DNA of 64,000 nt from Clitoria ternatea (taxonomy: Eukaryota; Streptophyta; Magnoliopsida; Fabales; Fabaceae): positions 129,566,001 through 129,630,000 of the forward strand of contig CM075672.1 of the NCBI GenBank assembly GCA_037962975.1. Direction: 5' to 3'. The notes beneath the pieces were generated by a model that was given only the letters and a program-made list of their open reading frames with translations, ran no database searches and was not told the origin of the DNA. A program made the position numbers and the translations under genes. Shown here piece by piece: positions 45,569 through 57,128 of this stretch (within the stretch, counting starts at the first letter, position 1; the number at the start of each line of letters is the position of its first letter).

Positions 45569-47840
45569 GGTATTGAGACCGGATCACTAGTCAATATACC
45601 ATAATCTCACATAACTAGTATATACATCAATCATCAATTCAAACATATTACCATCACTCGATATATGCTCAAAATACTCAACATCATATCTCCTATTCAC
45701 TTTCTAAGATCAATAAGATCAATCATTATAAACCATTCCTATTTTCATACAAAAAATACATATGTCATTCTTTTCGTATCATCCAATCTCACTAACTCAT
45801 AAATATTTCATGCTGATCCAACTTAGGTCGATAGTACTACAGTATAAAAACAAATGACCATATGTCTCAATTTATTTACTGGATATCCATTCCGCCACCT
45901 ATCTTGTAACACCTGTCACCCTTGGTGAAATGACTCATAATAAATATGGTGTTGCGGGTTGGCTCTAGGATATGCTGACCTAAAACGATCAGGCCTTTCT
46001 CGGCCCATAGGGCTTCCTACTTCCCTCACAGAGCCACCCTACCAGGGTCAACAACAAGGGTCCCTTGCATACCCTTATGCAACTAAATGCACATGATGCA
46101 TGATCTAAACACATAACCTCATCACAATGCAACTCACTATGTTTATCTTATCGTCCTTGGCATTAACCCTCACTAAGAGGTCATAATCACATTGCACTAT
46201 AACATAATTTTTCATCCATTGATCTATATTTCAAATCGCCATCACGCATTATCGACATAATCCACATTATCTATCTTATTATTCATTTCAATTTCAAGTA
46301 TCGTCATAAATTGTTTAATCATCCATATCACATCCATAACATAATCATCATCATAAATCATAATTTCATTATCAAATATCATAACATCATATAATATCAA
46401 TATACAATACAGTGGTGCCCATCAGACTTATATAAATAAATATAATAGATATGACATAATAAGTATAAGGATAAATTTTTCACTTTTTAAAGTTCATCAC
46501 CTTGCCTAAGAGACACCACAAATTAAAAGAAAAAGATTTAACATCGCGCCCTAGATCATTGATTAGTCACACTTCCCATATATGAAGATATGAGAAATGG
46601 TATAAGGAGACACAATATATTCATTAAGGTAATTGGAAATATATGCCTTTGATTAAGGAAAACATGTTAAAGAGGTGCACAAGAAGTATTCAAGGGTGAA
46701 GGATTGAAGTACAAGGCATAGGGGACCAAGGAGTACAAGATAAGTACCCAAAATGGTAAAAATGCGATTTCTAAACTGATCTAATTGATTAAGCTAATTT
46801 GTTACCAAGGTGCTAATCGATTAAGCTAATCAATTATGCTGACAGCTAAACAATTGCCACTATCCAGAATGTTCGTATTCGATTACTTTAATTGATTATG
46901 CCTAAAACAAAATGTCTGTAATCAATTACAACATCCAGCGAACTAATTTCTATATTCCAGAATGACCCTAATCGATTAGGTCATACCAGAATGCAGAAAT
47001 TATGCAGAAAACCCATATTTTATGAGTTTCTAGCCTACAAAAACTCATCCTAATCATATCTAATCATCATCAAAATTTATGGAGAGTCAAAACACACCAA
47101 TTAAGACTTGCTAGACTCAATCACACTCAAGGATTCATAACCATGAGGTCTAACCATGGAATTAGGCATAAAAGGTATTTTTCAAAACAATGATACACCT
47201 AAAACCATTCAAACCACATCAATTATGTTTCAAACCAATGCCAACAAGTTTCAATTGTGCCATAAGGTTTGTACAACCCAGTCCCATGTCCTAGAACCTC
47301 TTAGATCAAAATATGACCCGTCCACTTCCCATTACACATACATTTTAACATTCTACATGCTTATAAATCATGCATTATGCATCATCATAGATCAAGATCC
47401 ATAGATAGTATCATTCATTCATGAATGTGGCATAGAACCAATGTACTACAATAGTCATTCATAAATATTAAGGTCATGATAAAAAAATTAGCCTTCCAAT
47501 AACAAGGCCTAATTTTCACACATGACCCACCTACAATGTACATCTATAATCATTCAATATTTATATACAAAATAAGCATTCACAAATATCATATGCTTTA
47601 CAAAACAATTGTCAGCCAAGACATTCCTATACAACTATTTTACCTTCTTCACTAAAACATTTTATCCTAAAACAAGATGCATCTCACCCTGTGCATATCC
47701 TGCATCACAATGCTAAAAAGAGACAACATGGGAAAGTGAGTTATACATTCCAAGTGACGAATTGAATACATTTGTGATTATGAGTAATACATATCAACAT
47801 CATGTATACTTTGCATTAAATCATTAATTATCATTATAAT
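45569..47840. other. AT-rich LTR-derived sequence, boundaries unresolved
   Basis: The first 20 bp resemble the Tat LTR continuation (GGTATTGAGACC). Another LTR-like start, TGTAACACCTG, is at 45905, and CAACTTAGGTCGATAG near 45825 recalls a Tekay LTR stretch. No coding region is supported. The 82-residue ORF at 47156 has no recognised features. Confidence 0.4.
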
Positions 47841-49097
47841 TGTTAGGGAATCCCTAGCGTATGAGAAGCAGAAATACAAGGATTCCCATAGAATTTGCAA
47901 AGCGCCATGTTTCAAAGCATAAGACAAACACACAAAAAAAATATTGTGTTTTAGGATTACCTTTTGAAGAATATCGAAGCAATCATAGCCTCGTCCTTTA
48001 GGAGTCCACACGAGTACTCGCCCCAGAAATGCTACACCTTCCAAATGCTAGTCTGATAACGTGTAACTTTTGCAACTTTTGCATATTTTTTGTGTCTCCT
48101 TTTGGATGGCCGCCTATGAGCATCTTATGCTCTATTTATAAGCTTAGGTTTGACCTAATTTGCTATCTAAAGAGTGGGCTCCTTACTCATTCTAAATAAG
48201 TTAGGCCCAATAGTTTTATTTTAGTCCAACTAAAATAAAAAGCTATTTTCTGATGGGCTTACTCTATGTGTGTGACCCTATAAGTAAAATACTCGGTTAT
48301 ATTAATAATAAACTATTTTATTATTAATATAAAATAAGAGCGGCATCTAGCAATGCATCATTATATCCGAATATTATTTATTATCAACATAACCTATAAG
48401 TGATAATTATTTTTATATGTTTGTTCCTTTTGTCACGATATCCTAATTGGGCCCAAGGCATGGTTGCGTCATCCTTGTACGGTCCAATTTATTTTACTTG
48501 ATACCGGAGTAGACTTTATCCGAATAAATATCCAATATTTATTCTTTCTAGCATGGCCATGCATTTAGTCTCACTCCATCAAGTGGCCTATAGATATCAC
48601 TCCTGTCACATAGGAGAGACAAATCCCATCTACATCACTCACATCCCTCTGTATAATTTGTTCATTGCCTAACCACAAGAAGACGTTTGATTGTATTAAA
48701 ACAACAAACTCCTTATGTAGGAATCGTAGTGAGTTCAGGTCAAAGGACTACATATACCATTATCACATTGAGAATTGTTTGTGACATTCATGTAACGATC
48801 CATGCAACATTCTCATGGTGGGTATGTCCAGTACATCATTACTCTTAATGTGTACCCGTGTGAAGACTTGATATCATTTATATCCATGATCTGTGAGATC
48901 AGATCATCAGTACACTGACACACTAGTCTTAATGTATTTACATGTCCCCACGTAAATACTTGACTAGGGACATTTTAGGAATAACTCCCATATGACTTAT
49001 TACTCCAAGGATAAATAAAGGTTGTTAAACTATTTAAAAAAAATGACTTATTCAAAATGATGCATCCTATATAGGCTTTTAGTGCATATTTCCAACA
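47841..49097 (-). repeat. Copia-type LTR (1257 bp), 3' LTR of a minus-strand element
   Basis: Runs TGTTAGGGAATCCCTAG to TTTCCAACA in + orientation. It is followed on + by ATCTCCCACTTGCACTT, the reverse of a polypurine tract (AAGTGGGAGAT), so the element's body lies to the right. A second copy of the same LTR starts at 63262, roughly 90% alike by eye. Confidence 0.85.
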
Positions 49098-50258
49098 ATC
49101 TCCCACTTGCACTTAGAGCCAATAAGGTTAATGCCCAATGACGTCTACAGTGCCCTTATGCTTTTACTACTTAAGCGGTTTTACTTGTGGGTTCCCAACA
49201 ATTTTGTTGGTATGCACATTGCATATTTTCACATCTTCCAAAGATGGAACTATTTAAGTATATGCTTGGATTAATCCACTTCCTTATATTGTTCTATGGT
49301 TCCATTGTCATCACAGTGGAAACTCATAGGGCACAAAACATTTGGAATGATTAAATGTAAATTGACTTCTTTTGTAATTTAACATAGCAAAATACTTAGA
49401 TTTGTTAGTAGAACCAACGATTGTTTCTTGCTTTGAACCTTTCAAGCATACATCGCAACCATCTTGACAGCACATATATTTTGATTGCAATCTTAAGTCT
49501 TTCAAATTAATCAAAAGATTGGCATGGATGTAACCTTTACAACGAGCTCATCTTCCATTTATCAAGATCAAATCCTTAGTCCTTCTTAAGTGTTTAAGGA
49601 TACTCTTGTCTATAGAATGAGAATATTATTACTAGAAGAAGCATGTCTTCTACATGTAATATTAGAACTATAATTATGCAGTTACTAACCCTTTTATAGT
49701 CACAAGATTTATCTTCATTCTTTAATGAAGATTCTAGCTTCTAAAAGCTTGCTTTAGTCCATAAATGGAACATTTGCAGTTCATATACCTTCCTAGATGT
49801 TTCAGGCATAAAAGGCCTTTAGGTTGTGTCATATACACATCCTCAAGATGATTTCCATCTTGACATCTATCTATCATATCTCATAATGGTGGTATACTAC
49901 TACAACACGCAGGATCTAAATGGTTTTTTAAGCTAATTGAATTTTGTCAATCTTGCTTTTAAAGGTACTCTTATTACCATCCATGTTTAGTTTTCCTTTT
50001 GAATACTCACTTGCATCCTATAGGTTTTACCCTTTAGGTGCTCAACCAAGGTTCATACCTTGTTAATATACATGGAACCCATTTCAAATCCCATGGTCTT
50101 ATGCCATGTCTTAGAATCTAAACTTGTATTGGCCTCTTCATAAGAAGCTTGGTCATTTAGCAATATACCTCATTCTTGATTTATAAGATATCCATATTTT
50201 TAAGGTTTGGTGACATATCCTATTTGATTTTATGCAAGTCTTGTGCTACCGGAGCTAA
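49098..50258 (-). pseudogene. Copia reverse transcriptase/RNase H remnants
   Basis: Minus-strand frames show GSKQETIVGSTNKSKYFAML (49311-49514), a worn form of the copia RNase H motif. Further on come VYMTQPKGLL and CSIYGLKQAF-like stretches (about 49740-49850) typical of copia RT. Many stops and shifts. gag, protease and integrase are absent because the fragment stops at a TGTAACATCC-type LTR edge near 50259-50268. Fits a truncated copia element whose other end may lie beyond the nested LTR pieces. Confidence 0.6.
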
Positions 50259-51794
50259 GGATGTCACAACACTTTGTGATTTCTGCTCCAAGTCCATCCT
50301 TGACTTTTAAATGCTTTGTGATTATAATAATTATCAATCACCACAAAGCATACCATCAATATTCCAAATGCACATCACACATTTGTCAAGCATATAACAT
50401 TGCAATACTCAACATCACAATTCATCAATACTACAATGGTAAGGCAAACATGTGCAATATCACACACAACAATTAACCAATACTCAATTCATGCATTTAG
50501 AATATAAAACTTCTCTCCTACCTCAAGAGAAGTAATCTGAGCGATTTGACAGTCCCGCCTCTTTGTTCGGAATAGATCCTACACCACACAATATACCATA
50601 CCATTACTTCCTATTTACCCACCAAGATTTACATATTCTCAATTAAAGACTTGGTGTTTATAAGATTATCATTATCAAACCATTTTCCCTTTCATTTATT
50701 TCACTACAACCACCATGGGTTTGGTGCTCATATTCATTATTATGTATTTTAAAGTTATACCCATTGATGGGTTCATACATCCATGGTCATAGACCACCAT
50801 TAATGACTATCCAACATCATTAATGCTATCTACCATCATCAATAAATATTCTCCCAACACATTTAATGATACCCACACTCTCAATATCATATATTTCCTC
50901 ATAAAGTCCATTCTCAAACCAAAATTTAATATTTTCCCTAATTTTTAGAGTTAGGGTTTCACCAAAAACCTAACAACCATCATAAATAATCATCATCTCC
51001 CACCATTAATTTCATGTACCACTATTAATGCATATAAAAGCTTGCATTTAAGTCACCTCACCTTAGGGTTTCCCTATTTAATGCTTTCATTCAATACCCC
51101 TATGCATTTAATCACTCCCCCAACAACCATAACCCATAACCTAGGGTATAAGCTCATTAAAAATGGGGGGAACTTACCTCAACCAACAAACAACAATAAG
51201 CACCAAGGGGAGGAAAATGGGTGACGAAATTTGAGAGACAAGAAGGAGGAGCTTCAAACCAACATCATCTCCTTCAAGCTTGATCGTGAAAACAAAAATG
51301 GAGGAGAGGGAAATGTGCTCACCACCTATGATAGGTTTTTGAGAGCAAGAGGAAGAGAATGGGGATGAAGAAAAGAGAGAGCAAAAGACTCTTCTTTTGG
51401 AGGCAGAGAGTGAATGTGAAATGAGAGTGAAAAGTGAGGTTTTATTTTTTTAAAAATATTAACCCCTCATTAAAACTTTACCATTTTATATCAAACAAGA
51501 TCTCCATTCAGGCTCAATTCTTTATCTAAAAATTATTCTGAATATATATTTAGGCTCACAATAATATTCTTAACAGCCCTGACTAATAGTACCTCAATCG
51601 GAGATACTTGGTATGACACTCATATTTTAATCGGGTACAATTTCAACATATTAAGCCTCAATAATTTATGAATATTCATAATAAATCTCAATTTAATTAT
51701 TTCTATATTCGCGGGACATGAATCAATTTATATATAATTATTTACTATTTATTCCTCTCAATTAATCATTTTTTATAAATTTTGGGATGTTACA
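50259..51794 (-). repeat. Decayed LTR fragment ending GGGATGTTACA
   Basis: The right edge GGGATGTTACA (51784-51794) is the reversed TGTAACATCCC LTR start. Purine-rich sequence (51200-51440) precedes it as in the other Tekay-type LTRs. GGATGTCACA at 50259-50268 may be another such edge. No coding region. Confidence 0.55.
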
Positions 51795-52745
51795 ACTACT
51801 ATTGTTTACATAATCAAATTAACAACAAATAGCAGTGTATAGGTACTATATTCAGTACCTACATATTCAAGCCATGCCTCTCTTCCATACCTGAATTGAT
51901 GACGCTCACAGAGATAACATTCCCGTCCAAAATCAACTATCGACCTATATAACAAAAATACCCAATTACTCAATAATCATGATTTAGCTCTGACATTCAC
52001 TAACTTAACCTATCCTAAGATACCCAAAGTATAATGAACTAGAAATTAACCCCAATTGAAGAAACGAGTTAGTTTCATAGGGTTTCGACTTATCAAATCA
52101 AAGCCAAACTAGATTCTGAAATAAACTTAAGAATTCTAACGCTACCAACGAGAGCTAGTCATTTTCTATAAGAGCCAATTCGAATCAATTAGAGTCAGAA
52201 TACCAAAACCTAATAATGAGGGGTGTAGGGTTGAAATCCACATACCTTAGGCTTTAGGGGGAAATTGGAACCACCTTCTTATGCCCCGTTGGCATGCATG
52301 TGAGAAGGATGAGAGGGGTGAAAATAGAAGCTTGCTTTTTTACTTAGAAATTAGAAGAGAAAGTAATGGTGAATGGTGATGGCATGCGGCCAAGAGAAGA
52401 GAAGAAAAGAAAAGCTTGCCTTTTCCTTGAGTTGGAGCAAAGAAAAGATTGAGATGAAGGAGAATGTGATCATGGTAGGGAAGAAAAATTGGAGAAGAAG
52501 AAGATGGCAATGGTGAGGGAGGGGAAATGAGGTATGTATGTAGAAGGAGAGTGTAGAGTGAATTAGTTTAGTTTTTAGGTGGTGAAGGGTAGTTTAGTAA
52601 CCTTACCCTAGTAATCTTTATTTAATCCTAAACTTAACCAACTTCAAACCTTATTTAATTTACTCATTTGATTATAATTAACCAATTTCCTTTCCTTATC
52701 CATTCATCATCAATTAGTCCTTAATATAAAATTTAGGATGTTACA
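51795..52745 (-). repeat. Decayed LTR fragment ending GGATGTTACA
   Basis: The right edge GGATGTTACA ends at 52745 or 52746. The body has a purine-rich zone (52300-52560) like its neighbours. Left limit uncertain, no internal genes. Confidence 0.5.
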
Positions 52746-52746
52746 A

Positions 52747-55318
52747 TGATGGTTGTTTAATTATTTTTATGTGCATAGCACATAAAACCCATTTATCATT
52801 ATCAAAGTACTTGTGCATGGGTCATGTTGCTAGTTAATTATATAAACATATGAACCGATACAATTGAAAACTATGCAATAATTAGTATGTTTCAAAATAC
52901 TATTAAATACTAGATTTTGCTATGAATTTAATAAATACTAGATAAACTAGTTAAAGGCTAAAAAATTAGTCTAAACATTGAAAGTAGATAAACTAATTGG
53001 TGAAATTAAAATGTTTAGTAATAGTTAAGTATAAAATATTATACAAGACAATATTTAATTATGAAATTCAGTAATTAAATATATTTTCAAATTATTATTA
53101 CGTCTTGTATTCTAATTTAATTCAAATAATTTTTTTTCACTTAAAAATTAGGATAACATGTTTAACTTTCACTAATATTTTAAATATTATATTTAATGAA
53201 ATGAAGTAACGAACTTATAATTTAGATGATTTTATATTATAAAAAAATAAATTTTGGTGATTATGTTGAATCCTCTTTAAGACCTCAATATAAATTACAT
53301 TATATTCCCCTCAGGTTGATTAGAAAAGAAATTTCATAGACCAAGGCTTCTCATATTTTAAAAATCCCTATAAGTTGGAGATTAGTGGGGGACTATTTAT
53401 TTTGGCCTTTTGGAAAACATGATGAGTATAATGTGAAGTCTGATTATAATTTGATCATTGCAATTTTTTTTCAACTACCATCTCATAGCATAAGTATTTC
53501 TTCACAAATTTGAGTTAAATTTTGGAATGTGAATGCTATATTAAGATGTAAAGAGTTTTTACATAAGGTATTATTCTTATGCGATAAAACTTGATAAGAA
53601 GATGTGTTGAGTTAATTTAATGTGTCCTTTTTGTGGTTTTGTGGAAGAAATATTTTTTCATGCTTTTTTTATGGTGACCTACTGCATACACACATTAAAT
53701 TGTGAGTATCAATACTCACAAGTTGGTGACCTATCATGGAAGGTCATTAGGTAAAAAAACAAAAAAAAACAACCCATGATTAAGGTCATGATTAATGTGT
53801 TAATGCATGTGACTAACAAAGTAAGTAAACCCAAACAATTAAAAGAAAGGAAAAAGAAAAGAAAGAGGGTTAGGGTGACCTATTTCAACGAGGGAGTTCG
53901 TAAAAAAAGAGAAGTTATGTTTTGGCCTTCGAACGACACTGAGTGGCGCGGTGCTACAACATTGCACGGTGGCAATGATGAGCGGTGGTTGATTGTCTAC
54001 TTCGAGCAGAGCTACTGAGACGGGCGCTAGGCAAACAACAATGAACGGTGGTAGTCTGACCTTGCGATTTGATGACATTTAGGTTCATGTTGTGTGGTTT
54101 TTCGTTCATTCGGGGAGAAGAAATCCAATTGGGGCAAGAGAAACCAATTCAACAACAAAATCAGTGAAATTGACAAAAGAAAAAGGGTTACGGTGACGTG
54201 TAGCTCCACCTGAGAAGACGTCAGTGAGAGTGGAGGAATTAATGTCGAGGATGATCGGAAGGAAGTCGTGGGCCAATGAGGGAGGGCAATTTTTGTCACC
54301 TAGTATGTACCACTAGTATCGTAAATATTAGTGTTTTTTTGGGTAGTTTTTGGAGTTTATGTTGTTCTGATCTTGATTTTGGTTTGTTGAGTTGTGATTG
54401 TGTTTGTTTTTTTTTTCATGTTACAATTTCTAATTTTCATTCAAAAGATACAAGACACTTAGACACTTATACTCATACTTTCACTAACCTTTATTTAAAA
54501 GGTGTTAATTCCATGTATTGTGCCATTTCTTCTTTTTCCATTAATTTTATATAATGTTGGTTTGTTTTTCCTTGAATATGAGTAAGAGTTACATTAGAAA
54601 TAAGTTTGATTTCCAACCAAGAGCAGTCTGGTTGTATTTCACTAATTCATTTCCAGCAAAAATTTTAGAAATTTATAGTAGAACCAATTTGTCTATATGT
54701 AGTCTTCCATATTTTTCTCGGTTGTTTTGTGTTTTATGAATACATAATTGATATGGATTGTTATTGTTAATTTTTTTCAACACATCATTCCATACATTCT
54801 AATTTCATTCCATGCTTGTTGAATAGAACTATTATTATGCATAAAGAATGATGTGTTGTCAAGAGACCAAATTGTTTAAACTTTTTAGCTTAGAAGTTTT
54901 GGATTGTGACATGCATATAATATTGTTGTTATTAATAAATCCTTAACATTATTTATTTATTTATTTACATGAATTTAAGTATTTTAGAAAATGTTGTGCA
55001 CTTGTAACTTGCAACAAACATTGATACTTACATCAATGGCAATGGCAATTAAATATTCATTACCATAATTACACACTTTTTCATCTGGTAATTTGATATT
55101 TATCACCATAATGACACAACTTGACTAGTATTGATGTGGTTTGCTTCCTAAAATGTGTGTGGACTTCATTTCCATGCCATTTTGCTCTTGTTTCACATTC
55201 ATGCGATTTTGCACTTGTTTCATTTCCATTCCATCTTGATTGTACTACTTTTATGGAAAGTGCTTTTTTAACATGAGATTTGTTGGTTTATACAGTTCTT
55301 GGGGCTAGTCAAGTGAAT
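52747..55318. other. AT-rich region, nothing firmly recognised
   Basis: Contains ORFs of up to 92 codons (53776-54018 +, 54276-54554 +, 54027-54299 -) without recognisable domains. The end may include 5' non-coding sequence or an intron of the FAR1-like gene; TTTATACAG at 55287 resembles a 3' splice site. Confidence 0.4.
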
Positions 55319-56787
55319 ATGTCAGGTTTGTTTGGGAGTGGCGATAGCATAGGACATAGTGATAATGGGAACATGACTACATTTGGTTCTATTACGGGAA
55401 ATAATGAAGGTTTTGGTTCTACCTTTACAAATGAAGGGGACAATACTAGGAGCAAACAAGTGATCATAAGTAATGTGAAACATAGTGACTCATTTGTTAA
55501 TTATGTTTTGTCTAAGTTGAAAGCACATCTTGATTGTGAAAGATAATTGTGCAGATTGTGGAACAAGAAGATGCACAAGAAGTCGAGACAACTAATGCAA
55601 ATACACAACCACATGTAAGGATTCAAATGGGAAACATTACCCCTGCTAAAATTAAGAGCTTCAGTTCTCATGTCCTGACGATGCATATATATTTTATAAT
55701 GAGTATGAAAAAGTGAAAAGATTTGGCATTAGAAAGGGTAAGGTTGGTTATAACCGCAACAAGGAACATGTTTGGGTGTAAATTATATGCAACAATAAGG
55801 GTTTTAGAGATAAGAAATATGTGAACATGGAAAACCAAAAAAGGATCGTATGTGTATAAGCCATTGTGGATATGCATCACACTTGTGTGTTTGCCTTGAT
55901 CCATCCTCTTCTTTATGGGGTGTTGCAGTTTCTTTTATGAGCATAGTCACCAATTACTTGGTGGAAGGTGTGCAGGTCTTCAATAGTCAATTGAAAATGT
56001 CATATGATGATGTTGCACAGTTTAATTGGTTAAGAAAAATAGGGATTTCTATGCCCTGAATTTATGGGGTGTTTGATGTGGATTGCTAGGGGGCTCATGG
56101 AGTTGGTTTTCGAAGGAAAGAGTTATACATGAAGGTCAATAAAAAGAGAAAACTTCAAGGAAGTGACTTTGATGAGGCTTTAAGGCACTTGCAAAAGATG
56201 AAAAAGCTAGATATGTTGTTTTACTAGAAACATAAAGTGGCAAAAGATGGTTCATTTCAATACTTATTTTGGACAGATGACACTAGTTAGCTAGATTACC
56301 AATATTTTGGTGACGTGTTGGCGTTTGATGCAACTCACAAAGAATAAATATAAATCCACTTGTAGTGTTCTCTTGAGTTAACCATCACCTACAAACATGT
56401 GTTTTTGTCATAACTATTGTGTCAAATGAGAGAGAGGAAACTTATGTATGCCTTTTACAACATTTGGTTGAAGCAATGAAAAGAAAGAACCCTTTAACGT
56501 TATCGCAGATGGTGACAACCAAATACGGACAACTTTGCGATAGGTGTTTCAAAAGCACATCACAAACTATGTGTGCGGCACCTACTTAGAAATTCGGTTA
56601 AAAAGTTGCATAACACGTTTTTCTCACATAAGTTTAAAAAGTACATGTTAAGGGAGTATGATGTTTAAGAGTTTGAGTAGAAATAGGCAACCTTGGTTGA
56701 GACATATGGGTTCAAGAATTATACTCTAAAAAACATGTGTGTAGAAACATAGTTGAAAGGAAAATTATTTGTTTGGTTTAGAATGAC
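55319..56787 (+). pseudogene. FAR1/FHY3-like (MULE-derived) gene remnant, truncated
   Basis: Starts near MSGLFGSGDSIG. A FAR1-type DNA-binding region is visible as AYIFYNEYEKVKRFGIRKGK (55683-55742), followed by VGYNRNKEHVW. The MULE transposase region follows: FRRKELYMKVNKKRKLQ, DFDEALRHLQKMKKLDMLFY, FQYLFWTDDTS, LDYQYFGDVLAFDATHKE, NEREETYVCLLQHLVEAMKR and a worn IADGDNQIR. About ten stops and some frameshifts. The frame ends where an LTR begins at 56788, so the C-terminal half with the SWIM zinc finger is absent. Either a dead host FAR1-family gene or a Mutator-like transposase. Confidence 0.78.
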
Positions 56788-57117
56788 TGTTGCTACCCAA
56801 TTTTGTCTGGGCCTATTTAAAATTATTAAAAAATAAAAAAATAAAAAAAAATCAAACTAACATAGAAATTAATTTCTAAGAAAAAAAGTGTGTACATCTC
56901 TATTCGTACGGGTAAAAAGAAAAAAAGGAAGAGAAAAAGAAAGGAAAAAAAGAAAAAAAAGAAAAGGAAAAAAGAATAGGGAAGAAAAAAAAAAGATAAT
57001 AAAAATTGATTAGATTTAATCTCACATTGAAAGTTCTAATATTAGAAGTTGTTAAAATATAAATTGTTAGCTTTATTTAGTCCTATATCGAATACTCTTA
57101 TGGAAGTTGTGCTTGTT

Positions 57118-57128
57118 ATGTTACTATA
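57118..57128 (+). promoter_or_regulatory. TATA-like site in LTR-like sequence
   Basis: GTTACTATATAAGCAAC lies about 335 bp from the LTR-like start at 56788, a reasonable U3 promoter position. Weak evidence. Confidence 0.35.

Noticed and set aside
53776..54554. Small ORFs of 79-92 residues as host genes
   Set aside because: No recognised domain, low-complexity stretches, and no conserved structure visible.
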